The position numbers were made by a program, and so were the translations under genes. Of a stretch of 5,482 bases of DNA, positions 1-5,482 are shown in pieces. Location: assembly GCA_003514865.1 (NCBI GenBank), contig DOON01000136.1, forward strand, positions 8,115 through 13,596. The letters run 5' to 3'. The notes below the pieces were generated by a model. The model saw nothing but the letters and a program-made list of their open reading frames with translations, did not search any database and had not been told where the DNA came from. Within the stretch, counting starts at the first letter, position 1. Every line of letters begins with the position of its first letter. This DNA comes from Clostridiales bacterium. GTDB lineage: Bacteria; Bacillota_A; Clostridia; Tissierellales; Sedimentibacteraceae.

Positions 1-2
1 TA

Positions 3-737
3 GATTTACTTGCTGATTTTGAAGAAAACCTTGTTAAATCTATACAGGCTTTCAGTAAGAATATGTTAAACCACCTTTTGTACGCCACCAACCTCATAAC
101 AACAATGGCAGGCAATTTCTTTGTTAACTTTATTATTTCCATACTAGCGGCTTATTTTATTATTGCGGACTATAATCAAATTTCTTTATGGGCTAAAAAG
201 TATCTTGGACGTAAAAATAATGAATTTTTCTCAATTATAAAAAACTCCATTTTCTCTGCATTGGGAGGATACTTAAAATCTCAGATACTGCTTGCTTTGT
301 TTGCCTTCATCTTCATGTATATAGCATTGATAATAATCAGGCAACCCTATGCCCTGCTAATTGCATTTTGTCTAGGCATTGTAGATTTGCTGCCCATCAT
401 CGGCACAATTGCAGTTGTTTTGCCTTGGGGTATTTTTGCCATAGCCGGAGGCGAAATTAATAAAGGAATCTATCTAGTTGTTATTGGAATTGCATTTTTC
501 CTTATTCGAAAAATTATTGAGCCTAAGATTGTTGGAAGTCAAACAGGACTGCACCCGCTGGCGGCTTTGGCCAGCACCTATGTGGGACTCCAATTTTCCG
601 GCATTTGGGGTGCTGTGCTAGGTCCTCTTGTATTGATGCTGACATTGAGTATCGTAAAATCCGGGATATTTGACAGCACAATTGCTGACTTAAAAAAAAT
701 TAAAAATAAAGTTTCAACTATACTTAACAGCAAGTGA
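3..737 (+). CDS. ytvI: AI-2E/PerM-superfamily membrane permease, YtvI-like, 5' end outside window
   Basis: The reading frame is open to the left edge: codons from position 3 run without a stop into the first ATG at 63, so that ATG is internal. The visible part is 244 residues, against roughly 350-370 for full-length members. It is strongly hydrophobic, with several membrane helices. Family hallmarks of the C-terminal half are present: a GIVDLLPIIGT segment around residues 125-135, EPKIVG at about 173-178 followed closely by GLHPLA, then a small-residue-rich helix (GIWGAVLGPLVL). These match the AI-2E transporter family (PF01594), and the DLLP/EPKIVG/GLHPLA combination is what I recall for YtvI of spore-forming Firmicutes. 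Members are multipass inner-membrane proteins; some move ions or small molecules, but the substrate of YtvI is not established. The gene ends in TGA 227 bases before the next start, on the same strand. Family assignment is secure; the YtvI subgroup is likely. Confidence 0.85.
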   Translation, partial: DLLADFEENLVKSIQAFSKNMLNHLLYATNLITTMAGNFFVNFIISILAAYFIIADYNQISLWAKKYLGRKNNEFFSIIKNSIFSALGGYLKSQILLALFAFIFMYIALIIIRQPYALLIAFCLGIVDLLPIIGTIAVVLPWGIFAIAGGEINKGIYLVVIGIAFFLIRKIIEPKIVGSQTGLHPLAALASTYVGLQFSGIWGAVLGPLVLMLTLSIVKSGIFDSTIADLKKIKNKVSTILNSK

Positions 738-758
738 TTTCCTCAGAAATTTTCTTTA
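737..758 (+). terminator. weak hairpin after the permease stop codon
   Basis: ATTTC at 737-741 can pair with GAAAT at 746-750 around the loop CTCA, followed by TTTCTTT. The stem is only five pairs, AT-rich, and overlaps the last base of the stop codon. It could act as a weak terminator, but chance is a fair alternative in such AT-rich DNA. Confidence 0.2.
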
Positions 759-858
759 GCAATAACAATGACATATTAAGGCAATATGAAAAAGCATAAA
801 AATATTGAATAGCGAAATAATAATTAATACCTTCACGTTACGGATTCTGTATAGTCTT

Positions 859-878
859 TTCGTTGAAAATTAAACGAA
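859..878. repeat. 6-bp inverted repeat, possible operator or hairpin
   Basis: TTCGTT and AACGAA are perfect complements separated by eight AT-rich bases, about 85 bases before the chosen start of the glycosyltransferase. Six-base arms are not rare by chance, so a function is speculative. Confidence 0.25.
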
Positions 879-951
879 TGTTAAGAAATCCTTAATTGAT
901 TTGATTTGTAGAGATGATATACTTACAAAGCAAAAGGGTAGACAAAAATAT

Positions 952-956
952 GGAGG
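952..956 (+). promoter_or_regulatory. ribosome binding site that fixes a TTG start
   Basis: GGAGG lies seven bases before the TTG at 964. It is the only strong Shine-Dalgarno sequence near the start of this reading frame and decides for 964 over the in-frame TTG at 901, which has no such site upstream. Confidence 0.8.
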
Positions 957-963
957 TTATAAA

Positions 964-2220
964 TTGTTATCGTTTATTAGCATATTCAATATAGTTATAT
1001 TTATTTTATTTACAGGATTTTATTTTTACCAGTTTTACTATGTGCTGGTAGGATTGTTCAGAAAGGAAAAAGTTCTTGAAGCGAGCAGCAATCATCCCTA
1101 TGCGGTGGTTATTGCCGCAAGAAATGAAAGTGCTGTTATCGCTCATCTTATAAAGAGTATTCAAAAGCAGAAATATCCTTCATCTCTCGTTGACATATAT
1201 GTGGTTGCGGACAACTGCACCGACAATACTGCTGACGTGGCACGTGCTGCCGGAGCAACTGTTTTTGAAAGATTCAACAGACAGTATGTGGGCAAAGGCT
1301 ACGCATTAGATTATGCATTCAAGATTATTATGAACAGCTCAAAAAAATATGATGGTTACTTTGTGTTTGATGCAGATAATCTTCTGGATGAAAATTACAT
1401 CGCCGAAATGAACAAGGTGTTTGACAACGGATACAAAATAGTAACAAGCTACCGTAATTCCAAGAACTATGATACAAACTGGCTGTCCGCCGGTTATTCT
1501 CTTTGGTTTTTAAGAGAGGCGAAGTACCTGAACAACTCCAGAATGATACTAAACACAAGCTGTGCAATTTCAGGAACGGGATTTATGGTAAGCAATGAAA
1601 TAATCAGAAAGAACAACGGATGGAAGCATCATTTACTTACTGAAGATATTGAATTTTCAGTAGATAATGTAATACAGGGAGAAATCATAGGTTATTGCGG
1701 AGCAGCCGTATTGTACGACGAACAGCCTTATCTGTTTGAGCAGTCATGGCATCAGAGACTTCGATGGGCAAAGGGTTTTTACCAGGTATTCGGCAAGTAT
1801 GGAAAGGAGCTGTTTAAAAGTATTTTCACAAAGAAAAGCTTCTCATGCTACGACATGTTTGTAACCATATGTCCGGCACTGTTTTTATCTCTGTTAAGTG
1901 TGTGCATAAACCTTATGTTTCTTACGATTGGTTTAATAAACATTGAAATATATCCTGAAATAATACAGGAGACCTCGGGAGCCATAATAATGTCCGGCGT
2001 TAATTCATACTCTGTGTTGTTTGCCATAGGCTTCATAACAACCTTAACAGAGTGGAATAAAATCAATTCAACAGCTTGGAACAAAATTAAATATATGTTC
2101 ACATTTCCTCTGTTCATCTTCACTTACATTCCGATTTCAATAGTGGCACTGTACAAGAGAATTGAATGGAAACCAATCACACACAGCATTGTTAAATCTA
2201 TAGAGGAAGTAAGGCAGTAA
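964..2220 (+). CDS. membrane-anchored family 2 glycosyltransferase
   Basis: A 418-residue GT2 enzyme that should transfer a sugar from a nucleotide-sugar donor to a growing glycan at the cytoplasmic membrane face. An N-terminal membrane helix spans about residues 4-30. The catalytic domain starts at the PYAVVIAARNES strand (45-56) and carries VVADNCTDNTA (80-90), the metal-binding DAD at 136-138, a TED triad at 226-228 holding the likely catalytic base, and the QxxRW motif at 264-268 (Q264, R267, W268), typical of processive GT2 enzymes such as cellulose, hyaluronan and poly-N-acetylglucosamine synthases. Further hydrophobic helices follow at about 296-328, 346-362 and 376-397. Length and layout resemble IcaA/PgaC-type synthases (about 410-440 residues), but donor sugar and product cannot be read from the sequence. 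I chose the TTG at 964 because of the GGAGG seven bases upstream; the 21 extra codons back to 901 are polar and precede a natural start of the membrane helix. It is transcribed alone, with its own terminator. Confidence 0.88.
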   Translation: MLSFISIFNIVIFILFTGFYFYQFYYVLVGLFRKEKVLEASSNHPYAVVIAARNESAVIAHLIKSIQKQKYPSSLVDIYVVADNCTDNTADVARAAGATVFERFNRQYVGKGYALDYAFKIIMNSSKKYDGYFVFDADNLLDENYIAEMNKVFDNGYKIVTSYRNSKNYDTNWLSAGYSLWFLREAKYLNNSRMILNTSCAISGTGFMVSNEIIRKNNGWKHHLLTEDIEFSVDNVIQGEIIGYCGAAVLYDEQPYLFEQSWHQRLRWAKGFYQVFGKYGKELFKSIFTKKSFSCYDMFVTICPALFLSLLSVCINLMFLTIGLINIEIYPEIIQETSGAIIMSGVNSYSVLFAIGFITTLTEWNKINSTAWNKIKYMFTFPLFIFTYIPISIVALYKRIEWKPITHSIVKSIEEVRQ

Positions 2221-2271
2221 CCAAGAAAAACCGGGAATCTTAAAAGAATAACAAGGACGAAAAAATACAAG

Positions 2272-2309
2272 AGGTGCAGGCTATGTCGCAGCACCTTTTT
2301 TCTTTTTTA
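2272..2309 (+). terminator. intrinsic terminator of the glycosyltransferase gene
   Basis: AGGTGC (2272-2277) pairs with GCACCT (2291-2296); the 13-base loop can add a small inner GC pairing. The right arm runs straight into a long T-rich tract (about 2296-2308). It lies 51 bases after the glycosyltransferase stop and separates it from the following operon. Confidence 0.8.
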
Positions 2310-2338
2310 TATGGAATTTTTGTATTGATTTTCCATAT
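2309..2338. repeat. perfect 8-bp inverted repeat at the operon promoter, candidate operator
   Basis: ATATGGAA (2309-2316) and TTCCATAT (2331-2338) are exact complements separated by 14 bases. The repeat brackets the predicted -35 box at 2325-2330, and its right arm fills the first half of the promoter spacer. Half-sites repeat after 22 bases, about two helical turns, which suits a dimeric regulator binding one DNA face. There is no T-tract behind it. No known regulator consensus was recognised. Confidence 0.45.
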
Positions 2339-2352
2339 CGTTATGTTATAAA
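2325..2352 (+). promoter_or_regulatory. sigma-A-type promoter of the three-gene operon
   Basis: A -35 box TTGATT (2325-2330) and a -10 box TATAAA (2347-2352) are 16 bases apart. A TG one base upstream of the -10 (2344-2345) makes an extended -10. Transcription would start near 2359, giving a leader of about 50 bases before the first gene. It is the best promoter match between the upstream terminator and the operon. Confidence 0.6.
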
Positions 2353-2406
2353 ATGTACTTAAGAATTTCATATGCAGCATTAAATTGAAATGTGCGGAGG
2401 TGTGTA

Positions 2407-3258
2407 ATGTCCGGAACAGAATTGATAATTATTTATATGTCGAGTTATTTTTCATATAAATTCTTTAAATTATGGTATGGTTCTTCATTCGATTCCTGGC
2501 CGCCTGAAAGAGTTAAGTTAATAAGAAATATATTTATGGCCTTACCTGTCATTTCTTCGTTAATAATTTTATTTACGCTGGGAGCACTGGCATCCTTTGA
2601 TGTTGTGGGAGATCCTGTATACATTCTTTTTTATCTGTTGATGGGATTTGCGTGGATTTATTTCAGCCTTACGATTACATCATTGCTTTTTGATATATCG
2701 TGGATTGATGACGGACTGAATCTCGCAAACAAAGCTGTGCTGCCACCTGTGGCAGGAAGCTTCCTTGCAGCGACAGTAATTTATTCGGGAGCGAACATAG
2801 GAGACGGTCCCGGCTGGTGGTGTGTTGTATTTGCGGGAGGACTAGGCATGTGGACATGGTTTGCATTATGCCTGATAATCAACAAATTTGCCAATATATT
2901 TGAACGTATTACCGTAGAGCGGGATATCGGCTGCGGAACAAGAATCGGCGGTTACCTGCTGGGAAGCGGTATAATCCTGGGAAGGGCCTCTGCCGGAGAT
3001 TGGACATCATTCGGCATGACAACAATAGAGTTTATGGACGGATGGCCTGTTTTGTTTTTGGCTCTGCTTGTTCTTGTAATTGAAATATACTATATTTCCA
3101 AGTCTGAAATGGATTACGGGGATTACCGCAGCAATTTGCCTGCATCTGCATTTTTAAGCATCTTTTATGTGATTTTTTCAATTGCAATAGTTATAGCTCT
3201 TCCGTCTATTAAGTACACAGGACTTTACAGCAATATATTAAAGCTATTTGTTTCATAG
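2407..3258 (+). CDS. multipass membrane protein, DUF350/YjfL-like (tentative)
   Basis: First gene of the operon; 283 residues with about seven or eight hydrophobic segments (near 3-18, 43-62, 70-95, 112-130, 137-160, 178-195, 213-231, 246-267). The central part appears internally duplicated: the stretch from about 105 to 138 and that from about 169 to 202 align 64 residues apart, sharing the glycine and aromatic pattern around G117/G181, F119/Y183, I125/I189 and G128/G192, each followed by a glycine/aspartate/tryptophan-rich turn. The second copy (ERDIGCGTRIGGYLLGSGII and then GRASAGDW) resembles DUF350 repeats of E. coli YjfL as I remember them. DUF350 genes commonly sit beside YjfC-type ATP-grasp ligases, as here, which supports the call. 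YjfL is about 130 residues, so this protein is roughly twice as long. ATG at 2407 is preferred over the GTG at 2392 because CGGAGG (2395-2400) sits six bases before it and would otherwise lie inside the gene. Biochemical role unknown. Confidence 0.75.
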   Translation: MSGTELIIIYMSSYFSYKFFKLWYGSSFDSWPPERVKLIRNIFMALPVISSLIILFTLGALASFDVVGDPVYILFYLLMGFAWIYFSLTITSLLFDISWIDDGLNLANKAVLPPVAGSFLAATVIYSGANIGDGPGWWCVVFAGGLGMWTWFALCLIINKFANIFERITVERDIGCGTRIGGYLLGSGIILGRASAGDWTSFGMTTIEFMDGWPVLFLALLVLVIEIYYISKSEMDYGDYRSNLPASAFLSIFYVIFSIAIVIALPSIKYTGLYSNILKLFVS

Positions 3259-3261
3259 GAG
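3257..3261 (+). promoter_or_regulatory. ribosome binding site overlapping the upstream stop codon
   Basis: AGGAG begins inside the TAG stop of the membrane-protein gene and ends five bases before the ATG at 3267, so translation of the ligase is probably coupled to that of the membrane protein. Confidence 0.7.
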
Positions 3262-3266
3262 AAATT

Positions 3267-4493
3267 ATGACTGAATCAATTAAAATATTACCAATTCCGC
3301 TTGGAAAGTATTCTGACTACAGATACAACGTAATTTTTAAAGCATATAAATGGGATCCTCAGGTTGAAGACCACAGCACTGTTTCAAAACATGCTGTTCT
3401 ACTGGAGCATGAAACAGCAAAAAAATTAGCGAGCTGGGCTGAACAATTATCCGAAGAAACAATCCTGATGGAGGAAGAGCTCATACATAAGGTTCATTTA
3501 GCTAAAGAATTGGGCATTCCTCACAAAATATATAAATCATTAAACAAGCTGTCCGGATACAACAGGGAGAAAAATGTAAGGCTGATGAGGTTTGATTTTC
3601 ATCCCACGGAAACAGGCTGGGCAGTATCTGAAGTGAACAGCGTCGTTCCGGGAGGATTTCCTGAATCTTCTATAATGCCTGAAATCGCAAGTGAGTACTT
3701 TGGAGGATACATCTCCTTCAACAACGTTGCAGACAGGCTTTTAGAATCATTTAAAACAAAAATTAAACCCGGTGGAACAGTAGCATTGATTCATGCTACC
3801 GCGTATTCCGATGATCGTCAGGTTATGCAGTTTTTAGGCGATTACTTTGACCGCGGCGGGTTCAGAACAGTCTTTGCCGCGCCTGACCACATTAAATGGA
3901 AAAATAAAAAGGCATACAGCATCATAAAAGGCAGAGAAGGAGAAATAGACGGAATAATCAGATTTTTCCCCTTGGAATGGCTGGCCAACCTCCCGAACAA
4001 ATCAAGCCGGGACGGATATTATGATTGTGAGACTGTATCATGCAATCACTCGGTCGCAATTTTTGCCCAGTCAAAAAGATTGCCATTGATTTGGGATAAT
4101 TTAGATACCGATATACCGACATGGAAGGAATTATTGCCCGAAACAATAAATCCAAAATCGATAAAATCAAATGACGGATCTTGGATTTATAAGCCTGCCC
4201 TGGGTCGTGTTGGTGAGGGAATTTCCATAAGAGGTGTCTTACCGGAAAAGGAATTGCGAATGATTGAGAAATCAGCTCACAGTCACCCGAAGGATTGGAT
4301 TGCACAGCGCATGTTCAACAGCCGTCCCCTTATAACCCCTGACGGAGAGGAATATCATCTGTGCATCGGAGTATTTACCGTAGACGGAAAATGCGCCGGC
4401 TTTTACGGAAGAATAAGCCCTTATAGAAGAATTGACGACAAGGCAAAGGACATACCTATTTTAGTGTCAAAGGAGGCACCTTATGCAGGATAA
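3267..4493 (+). CDS. ATP-grasp ligase, glutathionylspermidine synthase family (YjfC-like)
   Basis: A 408-residue soluble enzyme of the GSP_synth family (PF03738), expected to use ATP to activate a carboxylate and join it to an amine. Visible motifs are RFDFHP (108-113), SEVNSVVPGGFPES (121-134), a strand VALIHATAY (172-180), YKPALGRVGEGISIRG (308-323) as the nucleotide-binding lysine and glycine-rich loop, and DWIAQRMF (343-350). R108, D110, E122 and N124 have the same spacing as R316, D318, E330 and N332 of E. coli glutathionylspermidine synthetase, where I recall the last three bind magnesium and the arginine contacts phosphate. The amidase domain of the bifunctional E. coli enzyme is absent; length matches stand-alone YjfC (about 390). 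The true substrates are unknown, and glutathione is rare in Clostridia, so the enzyme probably does not make glutathionylspermidine. It lies eight bases after the membrane-protein gene and overlaps the next gene by 11 bases. Confidence 0.88.
   Translation: MTESIKILPIPLGKYSDYRYNVIFKAYKWDPQVEDHSTVSKHAVLLEHETAKKLASWAEQLSEETILMEEELIHKVHLAKELGIPHKIYKSLNKLSGYNREKNVRLMRFDFHPTETGWAVSEVNSVVPGGFPESSIMPEIASEYFGGYISFNNVADRLLESFKTKIKPGGTVALIHATAYSDDRQVMQFLGDYFDRGGFRTVFAAPDHIKWKNKKAYSIIKGREGEIDGIIRFFPLEWLANLPNKSSRDGYYDCETVSCNHSVAIFAQSKRLPLIWDNLDTDIPTWKELLPETINPKSIKSNDGSWIYKPALGRVGEGISIRGVLPEKELRMIEKSAHSHPKDWIAQRMFNSRPLITPDGEEYHLCIGVFTVDGKCAGFYGRISPYRRIDDKAKDIPILVSKEAPYAG
4469..4476 (+). promoter_or_regulatory. 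strong ribosome binding site inside the ligase gene
   Basis: AAAGGAGG, a near-complete Shine-Dalgarno sequence, lies within the last codons of the ligase and six bases before the ATG at 4483. This fixes the start of the third operon gene and indicates deliberate translation from within the overlap. Confidence 0.85.
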
Positions 4494-5250
4494 TTTATCA
4501 ACCTATAAAATATGGGCTCCCGATAATGCGTTGTGGGCTCAGTGGGCTAAACCCGCGTTATTTGTAAATGAACCATCGGGACAAATTTCCGCACCACCGG
4601 AAATACCCGTAATAAATTGGATTTCCTCCGCTGTGTATAATACCATGATAATAGTTGACTTGCCCGGGAAAAAAGGGGTTGAGGAAGGCCTTGCACTTGC
4701 AGAAATGGGTTTCAGACCAATACCACTATACAACGGTGTAAATGCACCAAGCCGTGAATCAATGATTGTTGATGTGCAGGAAATTGCTGCTGCTTTGTAT
4801 TCAGGCGCCGAGGTATTAAACTCCTTGAGAATAAGGGATGATGCTCCTCCGGTTTTCATGCTTGATTCGGAAAGAATGAGCGGAAGAGCAAAAGAACAGG
4901 GAAAGTATGATAACAGATGGTGCGTCTTCCCTCAGGATATGCCCTCTGCGGATTTTATACTGAGCTGTGGAATCAGAGAAATTATTGTACGTTCTTCGGA
5001 AATACGAAATGATTTGTCTCACATCCTGTGCAGGTACCAGGAAAAAGGAATTAAAATATCTCAGAGCAGCATGTCCGAGCCGCTCCGCGGAATTAAGGTA
5101 CATAGGCCCTCACAGTTCAAAAGTCTTCTTTACAGGTTTCAGGTTACGATGAATTTAAGTAGGAACTCAGCAGGAGGCTTTGGTTGTAAAATACCCGAAG
5201 CTATGGAAAGCAGTTCAAGCTCGGGAAGAAGATATTATGGCATAGGATAG
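4483..5250 (+). CDS. uncharacterised 255-residue protein linked to the ATP-grasp ligase
   Basis: I do not recognise a named family. The protein has no signal peptide or membrane helix and reads as an alternating strand/helix protein: strand MIIVDLPG (55-62) followed by a helix and GFRPIPLYN (76-84); MIVDVQEIAAAL (94-105); APPVFMLDSERM (121-132); DNRWCVFPQDMPSADFIL (143-160); strand REIIVR (165-170) and helix DLSHILCRYQEKGI (177-190). Motifs that look conserved in kind are D59-L-P-G, LDSER, DNRW.VFPQD and a late RNSAGGFG (227-234). The order recalls a Rossmann-like or similar alpha/beta fold, but no nucleotide-binding glycine loop is evident. The tail (242-255) is serine-rich then basic and aromatic, probably disordered. 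The strong internal ribosome binding site and 11-base overlap with the ligase gene show that it is expressed, and tie it to the ligase, as partner, substrate carrier, regulator or second enzyme. The last gene of the operon; a hairpin follows. Confidence 0.8.
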   Translation: MQDNLSTYKIWAPDNALWAQWAKPALFVNEPSGQISAPPEIPVINWISSAVYNTMIIVDLPGKKGVEEGLALAEMGFRPIPLYNGVNAPSRESMIVDVQEIAAALYSGAEVLNSLRIRDDAPPVFMLDSERMSGRAKEQGKYDNRWCVFPQDMPSADFILSCGIREIIVRSSEIRNDLSHILCRYQEKGIKISQSSMSEPLRGIKVHRPSQFKSLLYRFQVTMNLSRNSAGGFGCKIPEAMESSSSSGRRYYGIG

Positions 5251-5259
5251 ATTCTTATT

Positions 5260-5308
5260 AAAAAGGCGTGCCTCATTATTTTGAGGTACGCCTTAACTAT
5301 TTAATATA
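5260..5308. terminator. shared hairpin terminator between convergent genes
   Basis: The arms at 5263-5275 and 5282-5294 form a 13-bp stem around a six-base loop. In plus-strand RNA every position pairs, with one G-U (5270/5287), but the sequence after it is only loosely T-rich. In minus-strand RNA the same position becomes a C-A mismatch, while the stem is followed by five U residues (A5260-A5264 on the plus strand). It therefore probably ends both the operon and the minus-strand gene, with a better U-tract for the latter. Confidence 0.8.
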
Positions 5309-5482
5309 TATATTCTTTTTCCACGTATGCGCTGCTTGTTGTGGCTCTTAGTAAACTTGAATAGCTTAACTTGAATTTAACTGTATCTCCTACACTGTAT
5401 CTGTTACCTGTGTTGTCCACATTTAAAATCAAGTGGTCAGAACTTGCGCCCAATTCGGATATTTCAGAGTCTATAGGATGCA
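5301..5482 (-). CDS. C-terminal end of a PLP-dependent alanine/ornithine-racemase-like enzyme (partial)
   Basis: On the minus strand a frame runs from the window edge to a TAA at 5301-5303, giving the last 59 residues of a longer protein. It begins HPIDSEISELGASSDHLIL, continues with VDNTGNRYSVGDTVKFKLSY and ends with SSLLRATTSSAYVEKEYIY. The LGASSDH segment, the YxVGDxVxFxLxY pattern and the SxLLRAxTS ending match, from memory, the C-terminus of the fold-type III racemases annotated as alanine/ornithine racemase (Orr of amino-acid-fermenting clostridia). Those enzymes interconvert L and D forms of an amino acid using pyridoxal phosphate in the cytoplasm; the PLP lysine would be in the N-terminal barrel outside this window. 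Racemase family is likely; ornithine as the substrate is only one possibility. The gene converges on the ligase operon and shares its terminator hairpin. Its start lies beyond 5482. Confidence 0.72.
   Translation of the reverse strand, partial: HPIDSEISELGASSDHLILNVDNTGNRYSVGDTVKFKLSYSSLLRATTSSAYVEKEYIY

Larger units (their letters stand above)
738..963. other. AT-rich intergenic region before the glycosyltransferase
   Basis: This 226-base gap holds no credible gene. A promoter for the downstream gene is expected here, but no -35/-10 pair with good boxes and 16-18 base spacing stands out: TTGAAA at 863-868 has no good -10 at the right distance, and TTGAAT at 805-810 pairs with TAATAC at 825-830 at only 14 bases. 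A short inverted repeat, TTCGTT (859-864) and AACGAA (873-878) around eight bases, could be a small hairpin or an operator. The length leaves room for a long leader, but no known riboswitch fold was recognised. Confidence 0.5.

Noticed and set aside
63..65. ATG at 63 as the start of the permease
   Set aside because: The frame stays open to the left edge with plausible coding residues, and the family is about 350 residues long, so the gene begins upstream of the window.
901..963. Upstream in-frame TTG at 901 as the glycosyltransferase start
   Set aside because: No ribosome binding site precedes it and it would add 21 polar residues before the membrane helix; GGAGG at 952-956 points to 964.
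2309..2338. ATATGGAA/TTCCATAT palindrome as a second terminator
   Set aside because: The stem is AT-rich with a 14-base loop and no T-tract behind it, and it coincides with a promoter, so an operator reading is better.
2392..2406. GTG at 2392 as the start of the membrane protein
   Set aside because: The CGGAGG ribosome binding site would fall inside the gene; ATG at 2407 lies six bases after it.
3958..4305. Minus-strand open frame of 115 codons within the ligase gene
   Set aside because: It lies wholly antisense to a well-supported ATP-grasp gene, has no recognisable domain and an atypical composition; the same holds for the shorter minus-strand frames at 1328-1567, 1848-2123, 2675-2866, 4539-4859 and 4816-5103.
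4967..5152. Plus-strand 61-codon frame within the third operon gene
   Set aside because: It overlaps the 255-residue gene in another frame, has no ribosome binding site of note and no recognisable product.

Overview
The base composition (AT-rich), strong GGAGG-type ribosome binding sites, a TTG start and a YtvI-type membrane protein suggest a low-GC, probably spore-forming Firmicute of the Clostridia. This is inferred from style and gene content; no rRNA or other taxonomic marker lies in the window. No tRNA, CRISPR array, insertion sequence or phage gene was seen.

Layout. (1) Positions 1-737 hold the 3' part of an AI-2E/PerM-superfamily permease most like sporulation protein YtvI; its start lies before the window. 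(2) A 226-base AT-rich gap follows, with one weak hairpin, one small inverted repeat and no convincing promoter. (3) Positions 964-2220 encode a membrane-anchored family 2 glycosyltransferase with a TTG start, closed by a clear intrinsic terminator. (4) A promoter with an extended -10 and an 8+8 palindrome around its -35 box precedes a tight three-gene operon (2407-5250): a multipass membrane protein resembling DUF350/YjfL, an ATP-grasp ligase of the glutathionylspermidine-synthase family (YjfC-like), and a 255-residue soluble protein of no family I recognise. The genes are separated by 8 bases and then overlap by 11. (5) A 13-bp hairpin between convergent genes ends the operon. (6) On the minus strand at 5301-5482 is the C-terminal end of a PLP-dependent alanine/ornithine-racemase-like enzyme, cut by the window edge.

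How they may work together. The membrane protein plus ATP-grasp pair recalls the yjfL/yjfC part of the enterobacterial yjfIJKLMC cluster, where the ligase is predicted to make an amide bond between a peptide and an amine. Here the partner is a different, uncharacterised protein rather than the PspA-like and other Yjf proteins. A ligase, a membrane partner and a conserved-looking third protein form the most likely undescribed system in the window. The nearby racemase could supply a D-amino acid or D-ornithine, but it is on the other strand and may be unrelated. The glycosyltransferase is a separate transcription unit and probably acts on a cell-envelope or extracellular polysaccharide.
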